A stretch of 64,000 nt of DNA from Dokdonella_A sp049583635 (lineage in GTDB: Bacteria > Pseudomonadota > Gammaproteobacteria > Xanthomonadales > Rhodanobacteraceae): the NCBI GenBank assembly GCA_049583635.1, contig JBAUWF010000090.1, positions 94,160-158,159 of the forward strand, in the 5' to 3' direction. A model generated the notes under the pieces. That model did not search any database. It saw only the letters and a list, made by a program, of their open reading frames with translations, and had not been told where the DNA came from. Position 1 is the stretch's first letter. Each line of letters begins with the position of its first letter. The translations under genes and the position numbers were made by a program. Positions 15,737-24,978 of the stretch are shown here, piece after piece.

Positions 15737-15952
15737 TGGGCGATCACGTAGCGTCAGGCATCCCTGCCCAATCGAAGCTGGACTCGTACCCCCGTCGAGG
15801 GCAGATCTCAAAACAAGACGCGGCTGCACATTCGACGGCTTCGCGGTAGCGGCTCGCCGCAGGCTCAGTTGCGACAACCGAGCATGGACGGTAGCCTGCG
15901 CAGTGATCTTCTCCCTTGACGCGCCGAACGGCGGCGTCACTTCCCGATTTTC

Positions 15953-18739
15953 ATGACCCGACAGTACCTGTTTCGTCTCACAGCGCTTGCCCTGTGTGCG
16001 CTACCCGCATCGGTTTTCGCTTGCGGCGGGCGGCTTCATATCGAACTCGCGAATGCTGGTGTATACACGCTCGACTACGATGCCGTCGTCGCCCGGCAAC
16101 CGGATCTCGCCGACTGCACGGCAGCCGAGCTGCGTCTCGCACAGAATGGAAAGGAGGTTCCGATCCGCATCGTCGGCGCCAGCGACGGCAGGTTCGCCCC
16201 CGGCGCCCGCATCGAATGGATCGGACATCGGCTGCACGGTCCGGAAAGCTGGTACGACGCCTACAGCACAAACAATGTGTACATGCTCGGTGCGGGGGCC
16301 GGTCCGCATGCGCGCATAAGCGATCTGCAGGCACCCGCGACGACGCCGAAGTCGACGGCAACGCTCCGACGCGATCTGCACCTGGAGCAGGAAAACCTCA
16401 TGATCCGGCTCGATCAGTTTCAGCAGAAACCCGGCGAAGAGCCCGATGTCTGGCAGTGGGCCAAACTGACCCAGGTCGATCCCAAGCCGTTCAGCACCAC
16501 ATTCGATCTGCCCGATCTCGCCGCGCGCGGACCCGCGGTGAAACTGACCCTCGATTTTCGCGGATTGTCCGATCTGGGTGCCTCGGCCAAGCATGCCAAG
16601 CCACTCGATCACACGATCGAGATACGCCTCAACGGCAAGCCGCTTCCGAAGCTGGCTTGGGACGGCCGCGACGAAATACGTCGCGATTTCATGCTGCCGG
16701 CGACCTCGCTCAAGACGCACGGCAACACGCTGAGCCTCGACGTCCCAAAACGCGCGTTGCCATGGAAGTCCGCCAGCTCGATCGTCGATGTGATCATGTT
16801 CAACTGGCTCGATGTTGCATACCCGGTCGACGGCTCGTTCGTCGCTGACGGCCCGCCGCTCCGCGTCGGCACCGGCGCGACCGGAGCCATCGAACTGGCC
16901 TCGACATCGGTCAGCAAACCGGTGTTGTACGGTGACGATGGTCACCGCCGACGCGGGCACGCTCTTGGCCACGGCCGCTACGCATTTGCGCCGGCACCCG
17001 CCGGCGTGGAGCTGTATCCGGTCGGGGACACACCGAGACACAAACCCGACGCCCTGCGTGCCGTCACCGACGTCGACTGGCACCATCCCGCCCGCGGTTA
17101 CGACTACCTGATCGTGAGCCACCCGAGCCTGATCGACGCAACTCGTCCGCTGGCCGAATTCCATCGTCGCCGCGGCCACACTGTTGCGATCCTTGACGTC
17201 AACCAGGTTTACGACGAATTCAATCACGGTATCGACCATCCACAGGCGATCCGCAATCTGGTCGACTATGCCTACCACCACTGGCCCGCACCGCGTCCGC
17301 GTTTCCTGCTGCTGGTCGGTGATGCGAGTTTCGATATCCGTCACACAACCTACAACGACCTTGCCTACGAGAAATTCGCCGGCAACACGGCCGGTGAAGT
17401 GGCCGTGCCGCACGGCTTTCTCGCCGTGCCGGGCACACCGTACGCAGATGTTCCGGGCAAACTCGCCGATCGCAACTTGATTCCGACTTGGCAGTTTCCG
17501 TCAGCGGAAGGCCAGTCGGCGAGTGATAACTGGTACGGAGCAGTGGTGACCGGTGACTATCATCCGGTCGTTGCGGTCGGTCGCTTCCCCGTGGTCAAGC
17601 CGGCCGAGGTCAGTGCGATCGTGCGCAAGACGATTGATTATCTGAGCAAGCCGCAACTGGGTTCGTGGCGGCGCGATGTCATGTTCATCACCGATGAGAA
17701 CGACTATTTCAAGAAAGCATCCGATGCGATTGCCGCGAACCTCGGGGCCGAGGGCTTTGCCGCGGACAAGGTCTACGCGAGTGCTGCCGAAAAGGACAAC
17801 CTTGCGCACCAAAGCGCGATTCGCGAAGGCCTCGACGATGGACGCCTGCTGGTCCATTTTATCGGGCACGGCGGTCGTTACATCTGGCGCACCGGGCCGC
17901 CGGATCTGCGCAAGAACCACGATCTGTTCACCCTCAAGGACGTTTCCTCGCTGCGTAACGGCGCACACCTGCCGATGGTGCTGTCGATGACCTGTTACTC
18001 GGCCCCGTTCGACAATCCGACCGAGGATTCGATCGGCGAGCGCTTCCTGCGCGAGCCGGACAGGGGCGCGATCGCGGTGTTCGCGGCGTCGTGGCGCAAC
18101 GCACCATCGCCCAACTTCAGCAAGACGCTGGTCGAAGAGCTGCTCAAACCCGGCGCCACGATCGGCGAAGCCATCGTGCGCGCAAAAAGCTCGATCCAGA
18201 ATCGAACGCTGGTTGAGATGTACAACCTGCTCGGCGACCCGGCCGTTGTGCTCGAACGCCCGCGCGACGAGGCACGGCTTGCGCTCGACGACGACCATTG
18301 GAATCCGGGTGTGATGGTAAATCTGCCGGAATCGCGTTTTGCCGGTTCGCTGACGGTGAATTGGCTGGATGACAAGGGGATCACCCTGCTGTCGCGGCAC
18401 TATCGCGTCGGCACGCCGCGGTTTCGGCTGGATGTTCCGTCGCTGCCGGATGGCCGCCCGGCCGAGGTGCGCATTTATGCCGCCAGCCCGACCAGCGGTC
18501 ACGATGCGATCGGCGCGCTGGCTCTCGCCTCGCCGGTGAAGCCCGCATGGACTACCGAACTGGCGGCTTGGTGGCGAGATTTGACCCGGCCGACGTACAA
18601 GCCGGCGGCGTGGACCGCCGACACGGTAAGCCGCTCCGGGTTCGAAAGCGGCGAGACGCGGCCTTCGCAGTCGGCTGCGACGAGTGTGTCGACCGCTGGC
18701 CGCGCAGCCGCGGCGCGAGTCGCGGTCGATCCGCACTGA
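15953..18739 (+). CDS. Secreted gingipain-type cysteine peptidase (family C25)
   Basis: A 928-residue exported protein. A signal peptide (MTRQYLFRLTALALCALPASVFA) is followed by a ~340-residue N-terminal beta region. The C25 caspase-like domain (about residues 375-770) has the catalytic pair His639 (HFIGHGG) and Cys681 (SMTCYSAPFD), plus FLLLVGDASFD and VAVGRFPV, all landmarks of this family. A beta-sandwich follows. Near the C-terminus is SRSGFESG, with ~20 low-complexity residues after it. Gingipains of Bacteroidetes leave the cell by type IX secretion; none is seen here. The UbiA-type gene starts 3 bp after the stop. The ATG has no strong ribosome site. Confidence 0.86.
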   Translation: MTRQYLFRLTALALCALPASVFACGGRLHIELANAGVYTLDYDAVVARQPDLADCTAAELRLAQNGKEVPIRIVGASDGRFAPGARIEWIGHRLHGPESWYDAYSTNNVYMLGAGAGPHARISDLQAPATTPKSTATLRRDLHLEQENLMIRLDQFQQKPGEEPDVWQWAKLTQVDPKPFSTTFDLPDLAARGPAVKLTLDFRGLSDLGASAKHAKPLDHTIEIRLNGKPLPKLAWDGRDEIRRDFMLPATSLKTHGNTLSLDVPKRALPWKSASSIVDVIMFNWLDVAYPVDGSFVADGPPLRVGTGATGAIELASTSVSKPVLYGDDGHRRRGHALGHGRYAFAPAPAGVELYPVGDTPRHKPDALRAVTDVDWHHPARGYDYLIVSHPSLIDATRPLAEFHRRRGHTVAILDVNQVYDEFNHGIDHPQAIRNLVDYAYHHWPAPRPRFLLLVGDASFDIRHTTYNDLAYEKFAGNTAGEVAVPHGFLAVPGTPYADVPGKLADRNLIPTWQFPSAEGQSASDNWYGAVVTGDYHPVVAVGRFPVVKPAEVSAIVRKTIDYLSKPQLGSWRRDVMFITDENDYFKKASDAIAANLGAEGFAADKVYASAAEKDNLAHQSAIREGLDDGRLLVHFIGHGGRYIWRTGPPDLRKNHDLFTLKDVSSLRNGAHLPMVLSMTCYSAPFDNPTEDSIGERFLREPDRGAIAVFAASWRNAPSPNFSKTLVEELLKPGATIGEAIVRAKSSIQNRTLVEMYNLLGDPAVVLERPRDEARLALDDDHWNPGVMVNLPESRFAGSLTVNWLDDKGITLLSRHYRVGTPRFRLDVPSLPDGRPAEVRIYAASPTSGHDAIGALALASPVKPAWTTELAAWWRDLTRPTYKPAAWTADTVSRSGFESGETRPSQSAATSVSTAGRAAAARVAVDPH

Positions 18740-18742
18740 CAC

Positions 18743-19606
18743 ATGTCTGCGCGTGCGCTGATCGAGCTGGCGCGCCCGGCGCAATGGATCAAGAACGGTT
18801 TCGTGCTGCTGCCGATAATCTTCGCGCAGGCGCTGTTCGACGGCCCCGCCCTCGGCGGGGCGTTGCTTGCAACATTCGCGTTCTGCCTTGCCTCATCGGG
18901 AGTCTATGCCGGCAATGACGCGTTCGATGCCGAGCGCGATCGACGCCATCCGGACAAATGCCGTCGCCCGGTTGCGCGCGACGCCGTGACACATAGCGAC
19001 GCGGTGCTGTTCGCCGCCGCGCTCGCGACGCTGGCGCTCATCGTCGCGACATTCGATGGTGGTGACCTTGTCGCGGTACTGCTGTGCTATTTGCTGCTGC
19101 AGGCGGCTTACACCTTCGTACTCAAACGGGTGGCCTATCTAGACGCGGCGGTGGTCGCTGCCGGGTTTGTCTTGCGCATCGTTGCCGGTGGTGTCGGTGC
19201 AGGCGTGCCGTTGACACCGTGGATCGTGGTGATGGGGTTTCTTCTGGCCCTGCTGCTCGCGCTCGGCAAGCGCCACGGCGATCTGGTGCACGCGACCGAC
19301 CCCAGCGCGCGCGCGGCAGGGGGTTATCGGCGACTGCCGCTGGAATGGGTGCTGGCCGCGGTCGGCGGCGCGACCGTATCTGCCTATGTGTTGTATACCT
19401 TGTCGCCCGAGGTTCTGGCCCGACACGGCCATCATCCATTGATTTTTTCGACGCCGTGGGTCGCAATCGGGCTGCTGCGCTATTTTTCTCTGGTGTTGCG
19501 CCGTGGCGCCGGCGGCGACCCGAGTCGACTTGCACTCAGCGATCCGATCCTGTTGCTGGCGGTCGGCGGTTGGCTGATGACGCTCGGGGTGGTTCTTTAT
19601 CGCTAG
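18743..19606 (+). CDS. UbiA-family prenyltransferase (decaprenyl-phosphate phosphoribosyltransferase-like)
   Basis: A 287-residue integral membrane enzyme with about nine transmembrane helices. The first Asp-rich motif NDAFDAERDRRHPDK matches the NDxxDxxxDxxHPxK form of decaprenyl-phosphate 5-phosphoribose synthases rather than of ubiquinone or haem enzymes. The second is LGKRHGDL. The start RPAQWIKNGFVLLPIIFAQ is also typical. Such enzymes attach 5-phosphoribose to a polyprenyl phosphate, giving a lipid-linked pentose donor. It follows the C25 peptidase by 3 bp and converges on the polysaccharide operon. The epimerase pair (DprE1/DprE2) that would make the arabinose form is not in the window. 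Confidence 0.85.
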   Translation: MSARALIELARPAQWIKNGFVLLPIIFAQALFDGPALGGALLATFAFCLASSGVYAGNDAFDAERDRRHPDKCRRPVARDAVTHSDAVLFAAALATLALIVATFDGGDLVAVLLCYLLLQAAYTFVLKRVAYLDAAVVAAGFVLRIVAGGVGAGVPLTPWIVVMGFLLALLLALGKRHGDLVHATDPSARAAGGYRRLPLEWVLAAVGGATVSAYVLYTLSPEVLARHGHHPLIFSTPWVAIGLLRYFSLVLRRGAGGDPSRLALSDPILLLAVGGWLMTLGVVLYR

Positions 19607-19687
19607 CGGTGCTGTCGCAGGGTTGCGTTCGCCGCCGAGGCGATCTGAACCCGTGAACAGCATCGCATCAGGCGGGAGGACCGAAAA

Positions 19688-20827
19688 TCAAGGAGCGCAT
19701 TCGCGGTATGCCGCGACCGTCGCATCAACACAACGTGACCAGGTGAACTGTCGGGCGCGTTGGATGCCGGCCGTCGCTGCATCGTGTCGCCAGGTTTCAT
19801 CTTCGAGCAGGCGTGCGAGACCGTCGCGCAATGCCTCTTCGTCGAGCGGATCGACCGTCAACGCGACATCGCCCGCGACTTCCGGCAAGGAAGAGACATT
19901 CGAGGTCAACACCGGCACGCCGCTTGCCATCGCTTCGAGTACCGGCAGGCCGAAGCCTTCGTAAAGCGATGGAAACGCGAAGGCACCGGCGCCGGCGTAG
20001 ATCAGTGGAAGTTCGTCCTCGGCGACATAGCCGAGACGGCGAACGCCGGCGTTTGCTTCGAGTGGTGCGAACGCGCGTTCGAGTTCGGCGTTGAGCCAGC
20101 CGCGCGCACCCACGATGACCAACGGTTTTCGAGCGCGCAGCGACGAGGGTAACTCGGCGTAGGCACGCGCGAGTCGCACGAGATTCTTGCGCGGCTCCTG
20201 GGTTGCGACCACGAGCAGATAGGCGCCATGCGTCAGCTGGTGCCGTGCCAGCGCCGCGGCCGATTCCCCGGTTCCGCGCGGGTGGAATGCCGTATCCACG
20301 CCGAGCGGCACGACGCGCAGCTTGGCCCGCGGCACGGCAAGCTTGTCGATCAACTCATCGGCGATGAAGCGCGAATCGGTCAGCACGATCGACGCGCGTT
20401 CGAACGTGCGTGGCAGGTGGCGCTCAAGGAAGCGCACGCGCTCGAACGGGTGTGTCTCGGGATAGTTCAGCCAGGACAAATCATGCACGGTGGTCAATGC
20501 CGGGCCATCGAACGGCATCAAGACGTAGTTCGGCGTGTGCAGCAGCCAGCCGGAAAGGCGCCGCGTGTGCGCGCGGAACAAGGCGCCGCGCAATTGCGTG
20601 TAGGCCTCGAGCGCGAAACTCTTGAACGGCAGGTTTCTGCGCAACGTCGCGATGGTGCGATTGGCGCGCAGCGCCGCGTCCGGATCGTCCACCCAGCGGT
20701 AGGCCGAGTACAGCTTGAGCGCTTCGATGTCGGCATGGTTCACCAGGCCGCGCGCGAGTTCCAGCGCGTAGCGGCCGATCCCAGTCAGCGGCGCGGTAAT
20801 CGCATCGACATTGAAAATGACGCGCAT
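19688..20827 (-). CDS. GT4-family glycosyltransferase
   Basis: A 379-residue GT-B transferase using a nucleotide sugar. N-terminal half: MRVIFNVDAITAPLTGIGRYALEL and HDLSWLNYPETHPF. C-terminal half: the phosphate-binding and acceptor motifs VVATQEPRKNLVRL, GYVAEDELPLIYAGA and the EX7E-type FPSLYEGFGLPVLEAMASG. This pattern is that of mannosyl/rhamnosyl transferases in O-antigen loci (WbdA/WbdB/MtfB type), although the acceptor is unknown. It is the last gene of the eight-gene operon, starting one base after the dehydratase stop (TGAGATG). ATG 20827 is preferred over the in-frame start at 20914. Confidence 0.9.
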   Translation of the reverse strand: MRVIFNVDAITAPLTGIGRYALELARGLVNHADIEALKLYSAYRWVDDPDAALRANRTIATLRRNLPFKSFALEAYTQLRGALFRAHTRRLSGWLLHTPNYVLMPFDGPALTTVHDLSWLNYPETHPFERVRFLERHLPRTFERASIVLTDSRFIADELIDKLAVPRAKLRVVPLGVDTAFHPRGTGESAAALARHQLTHGAYLLVVATQEPRKNLVRLARAYAELPSSLRARKPLVIVGARGWLNAELERAFAPLEANAGVRRLGYVAEDELPLIYAGAGAFAFPSLYEGFGLPVLEAMASGVPVLTSNVSSLPEVAGDVALTVDPLDEEALRDGLARLLEDETWRHDAATAGIQRARQFTWSRCVDATVAAYRECAP

Positions 20828-20828
20828 C

Positions 20829-21887
20829 TCAGACCGCAGGTCGTTGCAGCGGAGGTTCCCCACGTTCGCGCGCAACATCGGCGAGTACCATACGCTGCGC
20901 GATCCCGGCGACATCGACGCTTGCTACCAAGTCGAGTTCGCGGCGCGCCTTGCCGGCATCGCCGATCAGCAGGTCCCTGTCGTGCGCGCGCCGCAATGCC
21001 GGATCGGCGCATACGCGTACGCTATTGCCGCCGCGTTCGATGCCGACTTCGTCGCAACCCGTGCCCTGCCAATCGAGTGCGATATCGACCGCTGCGAACG
21101 CGCAGGTTGCGAATTCGCGAATACTCGTCGCAAAACCCGTCGCCAGCACGAAATCGCCAGGTTCGACGCGCTGTACGAGCCGGATCATGGCGTCGACGTA
21201 GTCCGGCGCGTAGCCAAAGTCGCGCTGCGCGTCGAGATTGCCCAGGCGTACCGACTGCGCCCGCCCGAGTGCGATGCGCGCGACCGCACGAGAGATCTTG
21301 CGTGTAACGAATGTCTCACCCCGCAGTTCGGATTCGTGGTTGAACAAGATCGCGCTGCTGGCAGCCAGGTCGAAGGTTGCGCGCCAGCTGCCGACCGCCC
21401 GGTGCGCCATCAGTTTGGACAGGCCGTACGGATGGTCGGGAACGAGCGGCGTGCTTTCGTCGCACGGAGTGGATGTACAAGTGGCGAACATCTGTGCGCT
21501 GGACGCGATCACGGCATGTGCGGTCGGCGTCTCGTGGCGCATCGCTTCGAGCAGATTCAGGGACGACAGACCGTTCGCTGCGATGGTTCCGAGCGGATCG
21601 TCAAGGCTTTCGGCGACACTCGATTGCCCGGCCAGATGAAATATTGCATCGGTTCCGGTTTCGGCCAGCAGGCGGTGGCAGGCATCGGCATCGAGCAGAT
21701 CCAGCGCATGCAGGTGCAAGCGTTGGTGACCGGCGATGCCGAGTTCGTCGAGGCGCCATGGATCGAGGCGTGCCGGCCGATGCGTGCCGCTGACGCGCAC
21801 CCCCGCCGCGAGCAGGCGAGCCGCGAGCCATGCACCATCCTGACCGCTGATGCCCGTAATCAACGCATGTCGAAAACGGGCGGTCAC
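20829..21887 (-). CDS. gmd: GDP-mannose 4,6-dehydratase family protein
   Basis: A 352-residue short-chain dehydrogenase of the extended class. The NAD(P) motif is TGISGQDGAWLAARLL. The catalytic Ser-Tyr-Lys set is in SSAQMF and YGLSKLMAH. HESELRGETFVTRKISRA is the sequence that marks GDP-mannose 4,6-dehydratases. The product would be GDP-4-keto-6-deoxymannose, a precursor of D-rhamnose, L-fucose or related sugars. No reductase (rmd or fcl) is seen in the window, so the final sugar is open. It is more divergent than typical Gmd. GTG 21887 overlaps the upstream stop as GTGA, giving translational coupling. Confidence 0.82.
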   Translation of the reverse strand: MTARFRHALITGISGQDGAWLAARLLAAGVRVSGTHRPARLDPWRLDELGIAGHQRLHLHALDLLDADACHRLLAETGTDAIFHLAGQSSVAESLDDPLGTIAANGLSSLNLLEAMRHETPTAHAVIASSAQMFATCTSTPCDESTPLVPDHPYGLSKLMAHRAVGSWRATFDLAASSAILFNHESELRGETFVTRKISRAVARIALGRAQSVRLGNLDAQRDFGYAPDYVDAMIRLVQRVEPGDFVLATGFATSIREFATCAFAAVDIALDWQGTGCDEVGIERGGNSVRVCADPALRRAHDRDLLIGDAGKARRELDLVASVDVAGIAQRMVLADVARERGEPPLQRPAV

Positions 21888-23458
21888 GCCGAGGTGCCGG
21901 CAAATGTGCGCGATCGGGCCCAGCTGTCGGCACATGCTTTGGTCGCGACAGTGTCGGAGCCGGGACGCATCACCGGAAGTTCCAGTGCGTTGGCCAGCGA
22001 GCCGAGCCCGAAGGAATCGTCGGCGCCGATGCCGATCTGGTCAAATGCCCGGATCTGCAGCCAGTTCCAGAGGGCTTCGCGCAACCGGGTTGTGGCGCGG
22101 CCTCGCGCGACCGTCGTATACGTGATCGTGGAATCCGGTGCTTTGAGTAGCAGCGCATCGCCTTCCTGACAAAGATGCCACACGCTCCAATCGGCGAGCC
22201 TGGGCGGAGCGTCGCCAAACCAGAGCAGTCGCGGTAGCGGTGCGTTGTCGCTGCGCGCGTCGGAAAACAGCCGTCGCACACGCCAGTCCAATACGCGGCG
22301 CTCGAATGAAAACAGCGCCGCTTCGATCTGTGTCTCGTAGTCCGGATAGCGTTCACGCAGCGCGGCCATGCCGGCCCGGCCGAGAGTGTCGCGTTCTCGA
22401 TCGCCGAAACTCTGGCTGCGGGCATGGCCGACGAACACGTTGCCTGCAATCACATGATGCCAACCGAGCATGCTCGCGCGCTGGCACAGATCATTCTCCT
22501 CACCGTAGCCGCGCGGAAACGCCACCTGGTCGAATGATCCGACCGCGTCAAGCATCGCGCGCTTGAGATACAGGCAGAAACCGTTGCCGGTCGGAAGTTC
22601 CGGGTAGGCCTGCCCGGCGTGCTGCCAGAGCGCGCGCGCGGTCTGGACCAACGACCAGCTTGCCGGCAGCGCATTGGTTTGCTCGAGCTCCGGAACCGAG
22701 AACGCACCGGCGTTGTCGGAAACAGCGGTCGCCGAGCCGATATCGTCTCGCGCGTAAGCTGCGCGGCGCAGGCCGGTCAACCAGTTCGGGCCGACCTCGG
22801 TATCGGCGTTCAGCAGTATCACGTCGGCGCGATCGGCCGCAGCGATTCCACGATTGGCCGTGGCGGTAAAGCCGAGATTGCGCGCGTTGCACAACGCCGT
22901 AACGCCGGGCAGACGCGCATGGCGTTCGAGCAGCGGTGCGATCGCCGGGTCCGGGCTCGCGTCGTCGATCAGCAGCAGTCGTGCGCGTCCGCGCGTATGC
23001 GCGACAAGCGCCTCCAGACAGCGTCCGACGTGTTTAACCGCGTCGTAAACCGGTACCACGATGACGACTTCGCGTCGCGCGCAATCGCTGCCGTACGGCA
23101 GCAGTTGTGCGGCCGCGAGCAGCCGCAACGGCGCCGGTGCCGTGTCGCTCGCCGGCGCCAGTCCCTGCGCACCGAATGTCAGATCCATCCACGCACCGGC
23201 CAGGTTGGGGCCGTCGCGGCCGAGCCGCGGCATTACACGCATCGCAGCGCGCCCGGAGGGCGAGAACGGAAAGTCGAATCGAACCCGCGCATCCGACGCG
23301 GCATGGGCCGCGCCGAAAAAGCAACCGTCGATGTCGAGCGCGATCTCGCCCCCGCGGACAAGCGGCGCATCGAATAGCAGTTGCAACGCGTGTCCATTCC
23401 AGGCGACTTCGCTCAATGGGGCGCTGAGCGTGCCGCCGATCGCGGCGTGCGCGCTCAT
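21884..23458 (-). CDS. Multi-domain family 2 glycosyltransferase
   Basis: A 524-residue protein in three parts. Residues 1-125 are a beta-rich region that looks like a carbohydrate-binding sandwich (LQLLFDAPLVRGGEIALDID). Residues ~128-400 are a GT2 (GT-A) domain: VVIVVPVYDAVKHVGRCLEA, LIDDASPDP, NLGFTATANRGI, LLNADTEV and YGEENDLCQRA. The last ~110 residues resemble part of a GT-B fold (LPRLLWFGDAPPRLADWSVW, GIGADDSFGLGSLANALELP), apparently without a full second domain. The ATG overlaps the ABC ATPase stop as ATGA. It probably adds sugars during assembly of the exported polysaccharide. Confidence 0.83.
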   Translation of the reverse strand: MSAHAAIGGTLSAPLSEVAWNGHALQLLFDAPLVRGGEIALDIDGCFFGAAHAASDARVRFDFPFSPSGRAAMRVMPRLGRDGPNLAGAWMDLTFGAQGLAPASDTAPAPLRLLAAAQLLPYGSDCARREVVIVVPVYDAVKHVGRCLEALVAHTRGRARLLLIDDASPDPAIAPLLERHARLPGVTALCNARNLGFTATANRGIAAADRADVILLNADTEVGPNWLTGLRRAAYARDDIGSATAVSDNAGAFSVPELEQTNALPASWSLVQTARALWQHAGQAYPELPTGNGFCLYLKRAMLDAVGSFDQVAFPRGYGEENDLCQRASMLGWHHVIAGNVFVGHARSQSFGDRERDTLGRAGMAALRERYPDYETQIEAALFSFERRVLDWRVRRLFSDARSDNAPLPRLLWFGDAPPRLADWSVWHLCQEGDALLLKAPDSTITYTTVARGRATTRLREALWNWLQIRAFDQIGIGADDSFGLGSLANALELPVMRPGSDTVATKACADSWARSRTFAGTSA

Positions 23459-24162
23459 GTGAGCGTGTGGTCCACGTGCAGGGCGGAATGATAAGCCGCG
23501 AACACGTCGTCGCGACTCCCCTCGCGCACGCTCTTGCCGTGCTCTATCCACACCAGGCGATCGCACAGCTCGGCGACTTGCGACTCGTCGTGGCTGACCA
23601 GCACCACGGTACGGCCCTCGCTCATGCGCTCGTGCAATGCGTTGCCGGACTTTTCCTGGAATTCGGCATCGCCGACCGCAAGAACCTCGTCGATCAAGAG
23701 CACGTCGGGCTCGACCTGGATCGCGACCGAAAACGCCAGGCGCATGAGCATACCGGTCGAATAAGTCGCGATCGGCTGTTCGAAGAATGCGCCGAGTTCG
23801 GAGAACTCGCGGATCGCGGACAGTCGTGCGGCCATCTCGCGACGGCGCAAACCGAGCATCAGACCGGACATCATCGCGTTGTCGCGCCCGGTCAGGTACG
23901 GCGTGAACCCGACCGCAAGCGACAGCAACTGGCACGACACCGCCTCGCGCCGCAAGCTGCCTCGATCGGGCGCAAGAATGCCGGCGATCACGCGCAACAG
24001 CGTGCTCTTGCCGGCACCGTTGCGGCCGATCACGCCGAGGCGCTCGCCGCGGTGCAATCTGAGGCTGACATCCTCGAGTGCCCAGAAGCGTTTGCCGCCG
24101 ACTCGGCGCTGCGCGTTGTACGCGACACCGACATGTTCGAGTTCGACCAGAACGTCGTTCAC
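23455..24162 (-). CDS. Polysaccharide ABC exporter, ATP-binding subunit (Wzt-type)
   Basis: A 235-residue ATPase that powers export of a lipid-linked polysaccharide across the inner membrane. Walker A is GRNGAGKST (about residues 46-54), the signature is YSTGMLMRLAFSVA (the Wzt/KpsT/TagH variant), Walker B is DVLLIDEVLAVGD and the switch His is in LVSHDESQV. It ends soon after the nucleotide-binding domain, so the C-terminal sugar-binding domain of O9a-type Wzt is absent. GTG 24162 starts one base after the permease stop. The gene symbol wzt is not applied because orthology is uncertain. Confidence 0.92.
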   Translation of the reverse strand: MNDVLVELEHVGVAYNAQRRVGGKRFWALEDVSLRLHRGERLGVIGRNGAGKSTLLRVIAGILAPDRGSLRREAVSCQLLSLAVGFTPYLTGRDNAMMSGLMLGLRRREMAARLSAIREFSELGAFFEQPIATYSTGMLMRLAFSVAIQVEPDVLLIDEVLAVGDAEFQEKSGNALHERMSEGRTVVLVSHDESQVAELCDRLVWIEHGKSVREGSRDDVFAAYHSALHVDHTLT

Positions 24163-24163
24163 G

Positions 24164-24925
24164 TCAGACCGCCAGTTTCGGGTAGCGCGGTGCCTGTCGC
24201 GTGACCACCCACGCGCCGAAGACGCAGACCAGCGCCGAAATCGCGCTGACCAGTGCGAGTTCGGACCAGTCCGGCCAGCGCGCGTGCATCAGGATGCCGC
24301 GCGTCGCATCGACCAGTTCGGCGACCGGGTTGAGCTTGAACCAGGTGTGCAACGGTTCGGGCACGCTGTCGAGGGCGAATACCACGCCGGACATGAACAT
24401 CACCACGGTCAGCACCTGCTCGATCACGAAACGCATGTCGGGTAGAAACGGCACGATCGCGGCCACCAGAAAACCGAGTCCCGCGGCAAACAGGAAGATG
24501 GCGACGAACAGCGCGGGCAGCGCGAAATACGCGACATTCGGCGGGTAGCCCAGACACCACACAATGACCAGCAACAGCGCGAAGATGTAGAAAAACTTGA
24601 CGGTGTCGGCGAACATCTGCACCAGCGGAAAGACCACCGGCGGCAGACTGACCTGGCGGATCAATGCGAGATTGGTCCAGATTGCATGCCCGGAATGGGT
24701 AATGCATGACTTCATCCATTGCCAGATCGTCAGTCCGATCAACAGAAATGGCAGGTAGTCCGGCCCACCGGTTTTCAGCACCACCGAAAACACCAGCCAG
24801 AAGGCGGCCATCATCATGGCCGGTTCGAGTACCCACCAGAGCAGGCCGAGATAATTGCGCGCGCGTTCGGCGCGCAGTTCCGCGTAAGTGCTGAACAGCA
24901 ACAGATCGATCAGGTGGCGACGCAT
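24164..24925 (-). CDS. Polysaccharide ABC exporter, permease subunit (Wzm/ABC-2 type)
   Basis: A 253-residue ABC-2 type permease with six predicted transmembrane helices. The start RRHLIDLLLFSTYAELRAERARNYLGLLWWVLEP is the usual entry helix of Wzm/TagG/KpsM-type permeases (NYLGLLWWVLEP is diagnostic). Together with the downstream ATPase it forms the exporter. ATG 24925 follows the GT-C gene by 53 bases. The long hydrophobic tract ends WVVTRQAPRYPKLAV. The small, domain-less ATPase and this permease suggest export of a chain whose termination does not need Wzt recognition. Confidence 0.92.
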   Translation of the reverse strand: MRRHLIDLLLFSTYAELRAERARNYLGLLWWVLEPAMMMAAFWLVFSVVLKTGGPDYLPFLLIGLTIWQWMKSCITHSGHAIWTNLALIRQVSLPPVVFPLVQMFADTVKFFYIFALLLVIVWCLGYPPNVAYFALPALFVAIFLFAAGLGFLVAAIVPFLPDMRFVIEQVLTVVMFMSGVVFALDSVPEPLHTWFKLNPVAELVDATRGILMHARWPDWSELALVSAISALVCVFGAWVVTRQAPRYPKLAV

Positions 24926-24978
24926 CCGCTGACAACCGGTAAAGGGCTGCGCGAGGATACCGGAAGCGTGCCGACAGG

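Noticed and set aside
16001..18784. Minus-strand open frames opposite the C25 peptidase
   Set aside because: Composition typical of antisense frames; the plus-strand protein has conserved catalytic residues.
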